Under the pieces are notes generated by a model. The model saw only the letters and a list, made by a program, of their open reading frames with translations. It had not been told where the DNA came from and searched no databases. 58,901 nt of DNA from Alphaproteobacteria bacterium. Its GTDB lineage: Bacteria > Pseudomonadota > Alphaproteobacteria > TMED109. Numbering within the stretch: position 1 is the first letter of the stretch; each line of letters begins with the position of its first letter. Location: the NCBI GenBank assembly GCA_022825705.1, contig JAJDWH010000019.1, forward strand, positions 1 through 58,901. Reading direction: 5' to 3'. Below are positions 7,339-17,332 of the stretch, one piece after another. Made by a program: the position numbers and the translations under genes.

Positions 7339-9462
7339 ATTCGCCAGCAAGAGCTGATTGAACGGGTTCGCGAATACGACCCTTCGGTCAATGAGGCGAA
7401 ACTCAACCGCGCGTTCACATTCTCCATGGAGCGTCATCACGCGCAAAAGCGCGAATCTGGTGAGGCGTACTTTTCGCATCCGCTCGAGGTCGCCGGCATC
7501 CTGGCAAGGTACCGGCTGGATTCCGCCACGATTGCCACCGGCCTGCTGCATGACACCATTGAGGATGGGGTGGCGACCGAGGAGGAGATCCGGCGCGAGT
7601 TCGGTACGGAGGTATCCGAACTCGTGGACGGCGTCACGAAGCTGTCCAAGATTGAGCCGCGTGCGGCTGCCACCCGAGGCGACCTCGGCAAGTTCGTGCT
7701 GGCCATGTCGAAGGATGTCCGGGTTCTGCTGGTCAAGCTTGCCGACCGCCTTCACAACATGCGGACCCTCCAGCACATCCAGAGGCCGGAACGGCGGCAG
7801 CGCATCGCGCGCGAGACGCTTGATCTTTACGCCCCCTTGGCCCGCCGGGTCGGCATCATGGCGATCTGCGAGGAACTCGAAGATCTGGCGTTCGAGGAAT
7901 TGCAGCCGGCCGAGCACGACGCCATCTGTCGCCGGCTCGAATTTCTCAAGAAACGGTATCCCTCCCAGGTAGGGAGAACGCTCAAAGAACTGCGCCGGGT
8001 TCTGGAAGCGTCGGGCATCGAGAGCGAGGTGACCGGCCGCGAGAAGCGACCGCATTCGATCTGGCAGAAGATGCAGCGCAAGCGTGTGACCACGGAGAAG
8101 GTCACCGATCTGTTCGCGTTCCGGGTAGTGACACCCTCGGAGGAGGAGTGCTACCGCACCCTGAGCGTGGTGCACCGGCAGTGGCGTTTCGTGCCGGGCA
8201 GCTTTCGTGATTACATCAGCCTACCGAAGCCCAACGGCTACCGCTCGCTGCATACCACGGTGATCGGACCACACAAGCGCGCCATTGAAATACAGATCCG
8301 GACCAAGGACATGCATCAGGTCGCCGAGTACGGGCTCGCGGCACACTGGCAGTACAAGTCACAAGGAAGTGGCCCGGAGCAACTCAGCCCTGACACGCTT
8401 CAGTGGCTGCGCGGCCTGCGCGAGATCTTTGAGAGCGCGACCCACCATTCGGAGGGAATCGAGGACACCAAACTCGAGATTTACAACGATCTCGTGTTCT
8501 GCTTTACCCCGAAGGGTGACGTTATCTCGTTGCCCGAGTGCGCCACGCCCGTGGATTTTGCGTACGCCGTTCATTCTCGCGTCGGCGCAACCTGCGTGGG
8601 CTGCAAGATCAATGACCGGCCGGCGCCGCTCGACACCCCGCTTCAGAGCGGCGATCAGGTCGAGATCCTTCGGTCGCGGAGCCAGCAGCCCAGCGCCGTA
8701 TGGGAGACGTTTGTGCGGACCGGCCGCGCCCGCAGCCAGATCCGAAAGTCGTTGCGGCGAAGCCGCGAGCGGGAGCACCTGAAGCTAGGGAAGGCGATCA
8801 TCGAGCATGAGTTCGAAATGGCGGGTGAGAAGTTCGTGCCCAAGACGCTGTCGCCGGTATTGAAGGTGTTTGGCTACAAGACCCAGCGGGAACTCTTCAC
8901 TGCGATAGGTGCCGGGCAGCTCGAAGGGGCGAAGGTGGTTCGCGCCATTCATCCGAAGGCGCACAGGAAGTTCGCCGCCAAGACTCGAAAAGGCCGTCCC
9001 GTCAAGGGCGCATCAGTGGGGATCAAGGGGCTCAAGCCCGGGATCGCCGTGCACCTCGCGACCTGCTGTTCACCGCTGCCGGGCGAGCGGATCGTCGGGA
9101 TCATGACGGAGGGCCTCGGGGCCCGGGTCCACACGATCGACTGTGAAACCCTTGAGCGTTTCTCGGGCGATCCGGAACGGTGGTACGATCTGAGCTGGGC
9201 CGAGGGAGACAACCTACCGGGCCAGATCGGTCGGCTACGGGTCAAGCTGACCAACCGTCCGGGCAGCCTCAACGCGCTGGCTGCCGGCATCGCCCGGACT
9301 GGCGCAAATATCGCGAATCTGCGAATCCAGCGCCGCTCGGTCGACTTCTTCGACCTGGACGTTGACGTTGAGGTAGAGAACATCCGGCACCTCAACGAGA
9401 TCCTGGTGGCGCTGGAAGCCTCTTCCGAGATCTACAAGGCCGAGCGTGTGACCAAGCGATGA
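7339..9462 (+). CDS. rsh: Bifunctional (p)ppGpp synthetase/hydrolase, ATT start
   Basis: Rsh makes and degrades (p)ppGpp in the stringent response. Domains in order are the HD hydrolase ([18 protein letters not shown]), the synthetase ([20 protein letters not shown]), TGS ([19 protein letters not shown]), a zinc-finger/CC region with [16 protein letters not shown], and a C-terminal ACT domain. The start is unusual. The conserved N-terminus [14 protein letters not shown] precedes the first in-frame ATG (7426) by 29 codons, an in-frame stop lies at 7309-7311, and no ATG, GTG or TTG lies between. An ATT at 7339 sits six bases after a perfect GGAGGA, giving 707 residues, normal for Rsh. Its end overlaps pyrE by four bases. 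Confidence 0.93.
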   Translation: MRQQELIERVREYDPSVNEAKLNRAFTFSMERHHAQKRESGEAYFSHPLEVAGILARYRLDSATIATGLLHDTIEDGVATEEEIRREFGTEVSELVDGVTKLSKIEPRAAATRGDLGKFVLAMSKDVRVLLVKLADRLHNMRTLQHIQRPERRQRIARETLDLYAPLARRVGIMAICEELEDLAFEELQPAEHDAICRRLEFLKKRYPSQVGRTLKELRRVLEASGIESEVTGREKRPHSIWQKMQRKRVTTEKVTDLFAFRVVTPSEEECYRTLSVVHRQWRFVPGSFRDYISLPKPNGYRSLHTTVIGPHKRAIEIQIRTKDMHQVAEYGLAAHWQYKSQGSGPEQLSPDTLQWLRGLREIFESATHHSEGIEDTKLEIYNDLVFCFTPKGDVISLPECATPVDFAYAVHSRVGATCVGCKINDRPAPLDTPLQSGDQVEILRSRSQQPSAVWETFVRTGRARSQIRKSLRRSREREHLKLGKAIIEHEFEMAGEKFVPKTLSPVLKVFGYKTQRELFTAIGAGQLEGAKVVRAIHPKAHRKFAAKTRKGRPVKGASVGIKGLKPGIAVHLATCCSPLPGERIVGIMTEGLGARVHTIDCETLERFSGDPERWYDLSWAEGDNLPGQIGRLRVKLTNRPGSLNALAAGIARTGANIANLRIQRRSVDFFDLDVDVEVENIRHLNEILVALEASSEIYKAERVTKR

Positions 9463-10064
9463 CACGGATACCCGATGAGGCGGAGGTGCTGGCGGAATTC
9501 GAGACGGCTGGCGCCATCCGGACGGGGCATTTCATCCTGACATCTGGGCTGCACAGCCCGACCTATCTTCAGTGCGCACTGGTGATGCAGGATCCGGCGC
9601 GCGGCGAACGCCTGTGCGCGGCGTTGGCGGCGAAGGTGCAGGCCACTCTCCCGGATGCCCGCTTCGAGCTGGTCGTCGCACCGGCAGTCGGCGGGATTCT
9701 CGTGGGTTACGAGACTGCCCGGCATCTGCGGCTTCCGGCCATCTTTGCCGAACGGGTCGAGGGCACGTTCATGTTGCGCCGGGGCTTCGCCATCCGGCCC
9801 GGGACCCGCGTGCTGGTCGTCGAGGACGTCATCAGCACCGCGCTGTCGTCGCGGGAATGCATTGCCTGCGTTCAGGCGGCCGGCGGGGATGTCGTCGCGG
9901 AAGCCTGCCTCGTGGATCGGAGTTCCGGGAAGTCCAATCCCGGCGTGCCATTGGTGGCGCTGCTGAGCTACGAGGTTCCCGCCTATCAGCCAGACGCATT
10001 GCCAAGCGAACTGGCAGCGCTACCGGCCGAGAAGCCGGGGAGCCGCGATCTCGTTTCCTCCTGA
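9459..10064 (+). CDS. pyrE: Orotate phosphoribosyltransferase
   Basis: PyrE converts orotate and PRPP to orotidine monophosphate in pyrimidine synthesis. The 201-residue protein has [17 protein letters not shown] near residue 23, [15 protein letters not shown], and the PRPP-binding loop [16 protein letters not shown], which varies slightly from the commoner VVEDVxTTGxS. It starts at an ATG overlapping the rsh stop (ATGA) and ends sharing a base with the next gene, so translation is probably coupled. The chain ends with a Pro/Ala-rich tail. Confidence 0.92.
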   Translation: MTRIPDEAEVLAEFETAGAIRTGHFILTSGLHSPTYLQCALVMQDPARGERLCAALAAKVQATLPDARFELVVAPAVGGILVGYETARHLRLPAIFAERVEGTFMLRRGFAIRPGTRVLVVEDVISTALSSRECIACVQAAGGDVVAEACLVDRSSGKSNPGVPLVALLSYEVPAYQPDALPSELAALPAEKPGSRDLVSS

Positions 10065-10696
10065 TGTTTCGTTCGCGGCATCCAGTGGGTTGGGCCGACC
10101 GGCTGTGGGGATGGGTTTGGCCGCGCGGTGGCATGGTGCGGTCAGGCCGCTACATGATCCGTCGCCTGCAGCGCATTCCAGGGACTCCGCACCGTTTGGC
10201 GATCGGCTTCGCCTGTGGCTCGGCGCTGTCGATGACGCCGTTCATCGGGCTCCATGGTGTTTGCGCGATCGTGCTCTCATGGGCCTTGGGTGGCAGCTGG
10301 GTGACGGCCCTGATCGGCACCGCGATCGGCAACCCGTGGACGTTTCCGCTGATCTGGCTTCTCATCTACCACACGGGAGCGATGTTGGTGCCGGGGGTTG
10401 CCGTCGACGACTTGTCCGTAGCGGCGGTCACGAACGAACTGTTGGTCCTCGCCTCCGCTACAGCCAACCTGGCCCTGGGCTGGGATATCGATTCGGTGAT
10501 TGATGATCTCGGACAACTCCGCTTGCTGCCGACGATGACAGTAGGATCGATCCCGTACACGATCACCATGTGGGTCGCCTCGTACTACCTGATCCGTTCC
10601 TCGGTGTCGCAGTATCAGAAGATCCGGCGCTTGCGCATCAAGTCGGTACGGCAGAGTCGGCTGGCCCGCCTGCGTGGCGGAGACGTGAATCCTTGA
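10064..10696 (+). CDS. DUF2062 membrane protein
   Basis: A 210-residue inner-membrane protein of the DUF2062 family, found next to rsh/pyrE/pdxJ in many alphaproteobacteria. Landmarks are a basic N-terminus (MIRRLQRIPGTPHRLAIGF), hydrophobic segments at about 60-75, 80-110 and 160-180, the motif GTAIGNPWTFPLIW, and a basic C-terminus. The ATG shares the last base of the pyrE stop (TGATG). Its biochemical role is not established in any organism I know of. Confidence 0.88.
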   Translation: MFRSRHPVGWADRLWGWVWPRGGMVRSGRYMIRRLQRIPGTPHRLAIGFACGSALSMTPFIGLHGVCAIVLSWALGGSWVTALIGTAIGNPWTFPLIWLLIYHTGAMLVPGVAVDDLSVAAVTNELLVLASATANLALGWDIDSVIDDLGQLRLLPTMTVGSIPYTITMWVASYYLIRSSVSQYQKIRRLRIKSVRQSRLARLRGGDVNP

Positions 10697-11436
10697 GCGG
10701 GACCCGCGTCCGCCTGGGCGTGAACATCGACCACGTGGCCACGATCCGCAATGCACGGGGCGGGCGTCATCCCGATCCCGTGCGGGCTGCCCGTATCGCG
10801 GCGGCGGCCGGCGCTGACGGCATTACGGTGCACCTGCGGGAAGATCGTCGCCATATTTCGGACGCGGACGTCAACTTGCTGCGCCGCGCCATCCCGCTGC
10901 CCCTCAATCTGGAGATGGCAGCGACCGAGGAGATGGTGGGTGCGGCGCTGATTGCCCGACCGGCTCGGGTCTGCCTGGTGCCGGAACGACGCGCGGAGCT
11001 CACGACCGAAGGCGGGCTCGACCTGACGGCCGCCAAGGAGAGCGTGTTGCGCACCCAGGGGGCGTTGGCGGCGGCCTCGATCCCGATGACCCTGTTCATC
11101 GACCCGGACCTGGAGATGGTGACGCGAGCCCCGGATCTGGGCGCGCAGGCGGTGGAGTTGCATACGGGCCGACTCGCGAACGCTGCGCCGTCGGGGCAGG
11201 GCGACGCCCTGGCTGAACTGAGGGAAGCGGCCGCTGCGGCCGCCGCGCTGGGCCTCGAGGTGCATGCCGGTCATGGGCTGGACTACAACACCGCGGGGCT
11301 GGTGGCAGCGGTCGAACATGTCCGCGAGCTGAACATCGGGCACTTCCTGATCGGCGAGGCCGTGTTCACCGGCCTCGAAGCCGTCGTGCGTGGCATGCGC
11401 CGTGTCCTCGATGACGTGGCCGGAACCTCCGCATGA
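10693..11436 (+). CDS. pdxJ: Pyridoxine 5'-phosphate synthase
   Basis: PdxJ condenses 1-deoxyxylulose 5-phosphate with 3-amino-2-oxopropyl phosphate to form pyridoxine phosphate (vitamin B6). The 247-residue TIM barrel begins RVRLGVNIDHVATIRNARGG, then carries DGITVHLREDRRHI, LNLEMAAT, the ELHTGRLAN phosphate site and EVHAGHGLDYNT. I use a TTG start at 10693, which overlaps the stop of the preceding gene (TTGA) and gives the normal length. The next possible start would remove the first strand. Confidence 0.93.
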   Translation: MSGTRVRLGVNIDHVATIRNARGGRHPDPVRAARIAAAAGADGITVHLREDRRHISDADVNLLRRAIPLPLNLEMAATEEMVGAALIARPARVCLVPERRAELTTEGGLDLTAAKESVLRTQGALAAASIPMTLFIDPDLEMVTRAPDLGAQAVELHTGRLANAAPSGQGDALAELREAAAAAAALGLEVHAGHGLDYNTAGLVAAVEHVRELNIGHFLIGEAVFTGLEAVVRGMRRVLDDVAGTSA

Positions 11437-11831
11437 TTGTCGGACTTGGACACGACGTTTGCGACGTGCGCCGGATCCGGGGCACGCTGGCCCGATACGG
11501 TGCGCGGTTCACGCAACGGGTGTTCACCGAGGTGGAACGCAGCCGCTGCGACCGACGGCGGGCACGCGCCGAGGGATATGCGCGGAGGTTCGCGGCCAAG
11601 GAGGCCTGCGCAAAGGCGCTGGGTACTGGTATTCGCCAGGGGGTACGCTGGCGTGACCTCGAGGTCAGGAACCTGCCGAGCGGCCAGCCGACGTTGCGGC
11701 TGACCGGCCAGGCTGCTGACCGGCTTCACATGTTGATACCGGCTGGGATGGCGCCGGATATCCAGCTGACCCTTTCGGACGATCGTGATCTCGCGTATGC
11801 GATCGTCATTATTTCTGCGCGTTCCGACTGA
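11433..11831 (+). CDS. acpS: Holo-[acyl-carrier-protein] synthase
   Basis: AcpS attaches 4'-phosphopantetheine from CoA to acyl carrier protein. The 132-residue protein has GLGHDVCDVRRI with the Mg ligand Asp8, and RRFAAKEACAKALGTG with Glu57, the two signature motifs, followed by the short C-terminal strands. It overlaps the pdxJ stop by four bases (ATGA). A GTG-initiated lepB follows after 12 bases. Confidence 0.93.
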   Translation: MIVGLGHDVCDVRRIRGTLARYGARFTQRVFTEVERSRCDRRRARAEGYARRFAAKEACAKALGTGIRQGVRWRDLEVRNLPSGQPTLRLTGQAADRLHMLIPAGMAPDIQLTLSDDRDLAYAIVIISARSD

Positions 11832-11843
11832 GAGTCCTCTTAC

Positions 11844-12581
11844 GTGTTTCGATACTTGCGCCGCCTGGCCTCCTCAAATCTCGGCACGCTCGTCCTCGCC
11901 TTGTTGGCGGCGCTGGTGATCCGTTCAGTCGCGTTCGAGCCTTTCAGCATTCCATCGGGGTCGATGAAGCCGTCCCTGCAGGTCGGCGACTACCTCTTCG
12001 TGTCCAAGTACGCGTACGGATTCAGCCGGTACTCCTTTCCCTGGCAGCTCGTGCCGATCTCCGAGAGGGTGCTGGAACGGGAGCCCGAGCGCGGCGACAT
12101 CGCGGTATTCAAGTTTCCGCCCAACCCGAAGTCTGACTACATCAAGCGGATCATCGGTCTGCCGGGGGATACGATCCAGATTCGTGACGGGGTGCTCTAC
12201 CTGAACGAAGTTGCCGTCCCGCGCACGGCGCTGGGCGAAGAGCGGGTGACAGACCGGCACGGTGCCACGCAGACCTACCAGGTCTTTCGGGAGTCTCTCG
12301 CGAACGGCCGGGATTGGCTCGTGTACGACGCCACGCCGATCGGTGCGCTCGACAATACCGACCTCTACCGGGTGCCGGAGGGCCACTACTTCGCGCTCGG
12401 AGACAACCGGGACCAGTCCTCGGACAGCCGCCTGCTCGACCGCGTCGGCTTCATCCCGGCCGAGAATCTGGTTGGTCGTGCGGAGATAGTGTTTATTTCG
12501 TTCGACGGTTCGGCCCGGTTCTGGGAGGTCTGGCGTTGGCCGCAGGCGATCCGCTTCTCACGGATAGGCACGTTGCTGTGA
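11844..12581 (+). CDS. lepB: Signal peptidase I
   Basis: LepB cleaves signal peptides at the outer face of the inner membrane. The 245-residue protein has one N-terminal membrane anchor (about 12-30), then FSIPSGSMKPSLQVGDY with nucleophile Ser40, the general-base Lys in SDYIKRIIGLPGD, and the C-terminal box GDNRDQSSDSR. The start is GTG at 11844 with only a weak ribosome binding site. Its stop overlaps the rnc start (GTGA). Confidence 0.95.
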   Translation: MFRYLRRLASSNLGTLVLALLAALVIRSVAFEPFSIPSGSMKPSLQVGDYLFVSKYAYGFSRYSFPWQLVPISERVLEREPERGDIAVFKFPPNPKSDYIKRIIGLPGDTIQIRDGVLYLNEVAVPRTALGEERVTDRHGATQTYQVFRESLANGRDWLVYDATPIGALDNTDLYRVPEGHYFALGDNRDQSSDSRLLDRVGFIPAENLVGRAEIVFISFDGSARFWEVWRWPQAIRFSRIGTLL

Positions 12582-13264
12582 GCCGGGCGAAGTTGTCTGC
12601 GGTCGAACAGGTCCTTGGCTATCGCTTCCGAGATCGCGCACTTCGCAAGGCGCTGCTGCCCCCGTCGCCGACGTGTCCCGAGACGGCCGCGTTCCAACGG
12701 CTGGAATTCCTCGGTGACCGGGTTCTCGGTCTCCTGCTCACGGAGCGGCTGTTTGTCGAGTATCCGAACGCGCCGGAAGGCGCGCTGTCGATCCGCCTGT
12801 CATACTTGGCAAGTGGCGAGGTACTCGCACTGATAGCCCGCGACTCCGGCCTCGCCGACGCGGTCGCGAAGGATATGGAGCCGGAGCCGTTTCCCGATCA
12901 TCACCGGGCGTTGGGTGACTGCGTTGAGGCCGCCCTCGGAGCGCTCTGGAGCGACGGCGGAACCGATGCTGCGCGCCACTTCGTGCGGGAGCACATGGCG
13001 ACTCGCATCGCTGCGCTGACGGATCCGCCGCAGGACGCCAAGACCGCCTTGCAGGAATGGACGCTTGCCCGAGGGTTGGAGTTTCCGAAATACACACTGC
13101 TGCGCCAGATTGGCAAGGACCATGGCCCGGTCTTCGAGATCGAGGTCCGGGTCGAGCCCGGCGCCGGCGAGAGCGTGGCAGCGCATGCGAGCGGGCGGAC
13201 CAAGAGGGCCGCGGAAAAGGAAGCCGCCGCGCGGCTGTTGGAACGCCTGTTGCAGCGTCAATGA
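12578..13264 (+). CDS. rnc: Ribonuclease III
   Basis: RNase III cuts double-stranded RNA in rRNA processing and regulation. From the GTG overlapping lepB it is 228 residues. The catalytic domain carries FQRLEFLGDRVLGLLLTERLF (minus its last residue) with metal ligands Glu43 and Asp47, and LGDCVEAALGALW with the later Asp and Glu. The C-terminal double-stranded-RNA-binding domain spans about 150-226 (DAKTALQEW, GRTKRAAEKEAAARLLERLL). Odd points: the usual THRS segment reads LPPS, and the residue equivalent to E. coli Glu38 in NERLEFLGD is Gln40. Fold and key ligands otherwise look intact. Confidence 0.92.
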   Translation: MSRAKLSAVEQVLGYRFRDRALRKALLPPSPTCPETAAFQRLEFLGDRVLGLLLTERLFVEYPNAPEGALSIRLSYLASGEVLALIARDSGLADAVAKDMEPEPFPDHHRALGDCVEAALGALWSDGGTDAARHFVREHMATRIAALTDPPQDAKTALQEWTLARGLEFPKYTLLRQIGKDHGPVFEIEVRVEPGAGESVAAHASGRTKRAAEKEAAARLLERLLQRQ

Positions 13265-14157
13265 TGGAGCAACGCTTCGGAATGATTGCCCTGCTGGGGG
13301 CTCCGAATGTGGGCAAGTCCACCCTGGTGAATGCGCTGGTAGGTCAGAAAGTGGCGATCGTCACAGCCAAGGTCCAGACCACCCGGGCCCGGCTCCGCGG
13401 TATCGCTCACCATGGCAATGCCCAGATGGTGCTGATCGACACGCCGGGCGTTTTTGCACCCCGCCGGCGTCTGGATCGAGCGATGGCCCGCGCCGCCTGG
13501 CGGGAAAGTCGCTCGGCAGACGCGCGATGCGTGCTGATCGATGCCGCGCGCGGGCTGAACGAGGAGAGCGAAACGGTCCTCTCGGGGCTACGAGAACGAA
13601 AGACCGAAGCACTGTGCGTGGTCAACAAGATCGACCGGGTCCGTCGCGATACGCTTCTCCACCTTATCGACGAGCTTCGTTCGAACCCCCTGCTCACGGA
13701 CTTCTTCTTGATCTCCGCCCTGCACGGAGACGGTCTTGATGAGCTGCGGGCGGCATTGGCTGACCGCTGCCCAGCGGGAGTCTGGCATTACCCGCCGGAT
13801 CAGGCTGCCGATGTCCCCTTGCGCATGCTGGCCGCGGAGTGCGTGCGCGAACAGGCCTACATCCAGCTGCATCAGGAACTCCCGTACGATCTCGCCACCG
13901 AGACCGTGAGCTGGAAGGACCTGCCGGACGGTTCGGCCCGGGTGGACGTCTGCGTGCTGGTGTGTCGACCGAGCCAGAAGCCCATCGTGATCGGGCAAGG
14001 CGGTCGGCGCATTCGATCCATCAGCACCGCGGCGCGCCACGCGCTCTCCGAGGCTGCAGGGTGTCAGGTCCACCTGTTTGTCCATGTCAAGGTGGATCCC
14101 TCCTGGCAGGATCGGCAGGAGCATTACGACGCGCTTGGCCTGGAGTTCATCACGTGA
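13261..14157 (+). CDS. era: GTPase Era
   Basis: Era is an essential GTPase that binds 16S rRNA during 30S maturation. The 298-residue protein shows G1 GAPNVGKSTLVNALVG (from residue 13), switch-region KVQTTRARLRGI, G3 IDTPGVF, G4 VVNKIDRV, and a C-terminal KH domain with KPIVIGQGGRRIRSISTAAR. Two adjacent ATG codons (13261, 13264) are possible starts. The first overlaps the rnc stop (ATGA), so rnc-era translation is probably coupled, as is widespread. Confidence 0.95.
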   Translation: MMEQRFGMIALLGAPNVGKSTLVNALVGQKVAIVTAKVQTTRARLRGIAHHGNAQMVLIDTPGVFAPRRRLDRAMARAAWRESRSADARCVLIDAARGLNEESETVLSGLRERKTEALCVVNKIDRVRRDTLLHLIDELRSNPLLTDFFLISALHGDGLDELRAALADRCPAGVWHYPPDQAADVPLRMLAAECVREQAYIQLHQELPYDLATETVSWKDLPDGSARVDVCVLVCRPSQKPIVIGQGGRRIRSISTAARHALSEAAGCQVHLFVHVKVDPSWQDRQEHYDALGLEFIT

Positions 14158-14170
14158 CCCGCTGGCTGCC

Positions 14171-14926
14171 ATGAGATGGGAGGACGAGGGCGTTGTCCTG
14201 TCGGCTCGACATTGGGGCGAGACGTCACGAGTCGTCCAGCTGTTGACCCAGGCGCACGGGCGCCATGTGGGCCTGGTGCGCGGCGCCAGCACCGCCGGAC
14301 GGGCGCACATCTATACGCCGGGCAACCGCGTGAACGCCCGTTGGAGCGGCCGGCTTCCCGAACATCTCGGGCATTTCACCTGCGAGCTGGTTGACGCGCG
14401 GTCGGCCCGTGTCCTCCATCATCCGCTGCGACTGGCCGCGGTGTCGTCGGTGTGCGCGCTTGCCGAGTGGTTCCTGGCGGAGCGGGAACCGGTACCTGAC
14501 GTGCATGCGGCAAGTGAGGCCATCCTCGACCGGCTTGCCGGCACGGCCGACTGGCAGACCGACTACGTTCTCTGGGAGCTGACACTGCTGCGAGAAACCG
14601 GGGCGGGTCTGGATCTCGCCAGGTGCGCGGTCACTGGCGGCACCGACGACCTCGCCTACGTGTCGCCGCGGACCGGCCGGGCGGTTTCGAAGACCAGCGC
14701 AGGGTCATGGGCGCCGCGGCTGCTGCCGTTGCCGGAATTCCTGCGCACGGGCGCGGCCCCGGCGCAGGACGATTTGCTGGCAGCCCTCCAGATGACAGGG
14801 TATTTCCTTCACCGGAACGCCGTCACGCACGGCCGCCGCGCTCTGCCGCCCGCGCGCATGCGGTTGGTCGACAGACTGGCCGCGAGCGCGTCATCCAAGC
14901 CGCCCGAGGGGTCAGACCGCCAATGA
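14171..14926 (+). CDS. recO: DNA repair protein RecO
   Basis: RecO anneals single strands and helps RecR load RecA. The 251-residue protein begins [19 protein letters not shown], the OB-fold start, then [49 protein letters not shown] and the short [18 protein letters not shown] segment that replaces the zinc finger of some homologues. It begins 13 bases after era, and its stop overlaps the parC start (ATGA). Confidence 0.9.
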   Translation: MRWEDEGVVLSARHWGETSRVVQLLTQAHGRHVGLVRGASTAGRAHIYTPGNRVNARWSGRLPEHLGHFTCELVDARSARVLHHPLRLAAVSSVCALAEWFLAEREPVPDVHAASEAILDRLAGTADWQTDYVLWELTLLRETGAGLDLARCAVTGGTDDLAYVSPRTGRAVSKTSAGSWAPRLLPLPEFLRTGAAPAQDDLLAALQMTGYFLHRNAVTHGRRALPPARMRLVDRLAASASSKPPEGSDRQ

Positions 14927-17136
14927 ACGAAGCCCGGGACATCCGCGACACGCCGTTCGTCGACGTGCTCGGGGAGCGCTACGTCAGCTATGCCCTGTCC
15001 ACCATCATGTCGCGGTCGCTCCCGGACGTGCGCGACGGCCTGAAGCCGGTGCATCGACGCCTGCTGTTCGCCATGCGGGCGCTTCGGCTGGACCCCGCAT
15101 CCGGGTTCAAGAAATGCGCGCGTGTGGTCGGCGATGTCATCGGCAAGTACCACCCGCACGGGGATCAGGCTGTGTACGACGCGATGGTCCGGCTCGCGCA
15201 GGAGTTCGCGATTCGATACCCGCTGGTCGATGGGCAGGGCAATTTCGGCAACGTCGACGGCGACGGGGCGGCCGCCATGCGATACACGGAGGCGAGGCTC
15301 ACGGCGGTTGCGGATGCGCTCCTCGATGGCTTGGACGAAGACGCCGTTGACTTTGTCGACACCTACGACGGCGAGGACATGGAGCCCGCCGTACTGCCCG
15401 CCGCATTCCCGAACCTGCTCGCGAACGGGTCGCAGGGCATCGCCGTCGGCATGGCGACGTCAATTCCACCGCACAACGTCGATGAGATCTGCCGGGCGCT
15501 GCTCCATCTGCTGCAGAACCCGGGCGCCCATCTCGCGACCTTGTTGCGGTACCTGCCGGGCCCCGACTTTCCCACCGGCGGCGTGCTGGTCGAAAGCGAG
15601 GCGGTGCTCGAAGAGGCGTACAGGTCGGGAAGAGGCCGGTTCCGGCTGCGCGCCACGTGGACTGCCGAGCCCATGTCCCGTGGGCGGCTGCGCATCGCGG
15701 TCAGCGAAATCCCCTGGAGCATTCCGAAGGCTCGCATCGTGACGCAGCTCGATGAGCTGGTGCAGGCAAGGAAGCTGCCGTGGTTGGCCGAAATCCGCGA
15801 CGAGTCCGCCGACGATGTCAGAATCGTGCTCGAGCTTCGGGGCCGGAGTGGTGAGCCTGCCGAATTGATGGAGGTGCTGTTCCGGCTGACGGACCTGGAA
15901 ACACGCATTTCCCTGAATTTGAACGTGCTTGATGGCGGCCGTATCCCCCGGGTCATGGGTTTGCCGGCGGTGTTGCAGGCCTGGCTGGATCACCGGCGCG
16001 ATGTCTTGCTGCGACGAAGTCGCCATCGGCTGGAGGTGCTGGAGCGGCGGATCCATGTGCTGGAGGGCTACCTTCTCGTCTTCGCTGACCTGGATACGGT
16101 CATCCAGATCATCCGCGAGAATGACGAACCTCGATCCGAACTGATGCTCGTATTCCGCCTGACCGAGACTCAGGCGGAGGCGGTGCTCAACATGCGCTTG
16201 CGGACGCTACGACGCCTGGAGGAAGAGAAACTCCGCGTCGAACACGCCCGGCTCGCCGCGGAACGCAGCGAACTGACGGAGCTGATGGAATCCGAAGAGC
16301 TCCAGTCCGATCGCATCGACAAGGAAATCCGGGACGTGCGCGTCCGGTTCGGCGCCGGCTCGGACGGCGGTGCGAGGCGCACCAGGATTGATTCGAATGC
16401 TGCTTCCGTTGAGCCGCGCCTGGAACACGTCGAAGCAGCGGAACCGGTCACCCTCATTTGTTCGCGTCGGGGCTGGGTGCGGGTCGTCCGCGGCCACGTG
16501 GAAAACGAAGACGAACTTCGCTACCGCGACGACGACGAGGGCCGCTTCGTCGTGCGCACCGAAAGTACCGCGGATGTGCTGGTCGCTACGGACAAGGGGC
16601 GGCTCTACACGCTCGCCATGTCACGGCTGCCAGGCGGCCGCGGCTTCGGGGAGCCGATCCGACTGCATGCGCAGATCAGCAACGACGAGGAGCTGATCGC
16701 ATGCTGGCCAGCCGACGATCGGCCTGCTTTGCTTGCCACCGAGGACGGCAAGGGCTTCTTGGCCCAGGCGGAAGACCTGATCGGCAGCCGTTCCGGCCGT
16801 CAGGTGGTCACGGCGGCAGAGGGAGCGAAGCTGGTCGTTTGCCGTGCGGCGAGCGGGGATCATGTGGCCGTGGTCGGCACCAACCGGAAACTGTTGATTC
16901 TCCCCTTGTCGGAACTGCCGCAGCGGAGCCGAGGGCAGGGGGCGTACCTGCAGCGGTACCGGACGGGCCGATTGTCGGATGCGGTGGTATTCGCGAAGGA
17001 AGACGGTTTGGTGTGCCGGACCGGCAGCAGAATGCGGACGTTTCCGATCGAGGCCCTTGCTCCCTGGATCGGAAAGCGGGGCCAGGCCGGGCGGAACGTG
17101 CCCAAGGGATTTCCCGCCTCGCTACGCTTCGATTGA
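14923..17136 (+). CDS. parC: DNA topoisomerase IV subunit A
   Basis: ParC is the DNA-cutting subunit of topoisomerase IV, which decatenates daughter chromosomes. The 737-residue protein opens [20 protein letters not shown], has the catalytic Tyr121 in [11 protein letters not shown], and ends in a beta-propeller C-terminal domain (blades like [20 protein letters not shown]). Its short tail and the recO-linked position favour ParC over GyrA. At the quinolone-determining loop ([15 protein letters not shown]) the position of E. coli Ser80 is Gln82 and Glu84 is Asp86. It closes the overlapped core block. Confidence 0.93.
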   Translation: MNEARDIRDTPFVDVLGERYVSYALSTIMSRSLPDVRDGLKPVHRRLLFAMRALRLDPASGFKKCARVVGDVIGKYHPHGDQAVYDAMVRLAQEFAIRYPLVDGQGNFGNVDGDGAAAMRYTEARLTAVADALLDGLDEDAVDFVDTYDGEDMEPAVLPAAFPNLLANGSQGIAVGMATSIPPHNVDEICRALLHLLQNPGAHLATLLRYLPGPDFPTGGVLVESEAVLEEAYRSGRGRFRLRATWTAEPMSRGRLRIAVSEIPWSIPKARIVTQLDELVQARKLPWLAEIRDESADDVRIVLELRGRSGEPAELMEVLFRLTDLETRISLNLNVLDGGRIPRVMGLPAVLQAWLDHRRDVLLRRSRHRLEVLERRIHVLEGYLLVFADLDTVIQIIRENDEPRSELMLVFRLTETQAEAVLNMRLRTLRRLEEEKLRVEHARLAAERSELTELMESEELQSDRIDKEIRDVRVRFGAGSDGGARRTRIDSNAASVEPRLEHVEAAEPVTLICSRRGWVRVVRGHVENEDELRYRDDDEGRFVVRTESTADVLVATDKGRLYTLAMSRLPGGRGFGEPIRLHAQISNDEELIACWPADDRPALLATEDGKGFLAQAEDLIGSRSGRQVVTAAEGAKLVVCRAASGDHVAVVGTNRKLLILPLSELPQRSRGQGAYLQRYRTGRLSDAVVFAKEDGLVCRTGSRMRTFPIEALAPWIGKRGQAGRNVPKGFPASLRFD

Positions 17137-17332
17137 GCAAGAATCGGAGTTTACGCGACTTTCGATTCAAGCAGGCTATCCTGCAGTCAGGTTCGAGCCC
17201 GGGTCATCCCTCGGTGCGGGACCAAGGCAAGGCTGGGCGGAACTGTTGCCTACGCGTTCCGACGGTCGTGCTGCCGCAGCAACGCATCGGGACGACTCAC
17301 CGCATGTCACGATTCCGGGTTGCCGTGCCGTC

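Noticed and set aside
17180..17260. tRNA-like T-loop GGTTCGAGCCC downstream of parC
   Set aside because: No matching D-arm, anticodon stem or acceptor stem can be drawn around it.
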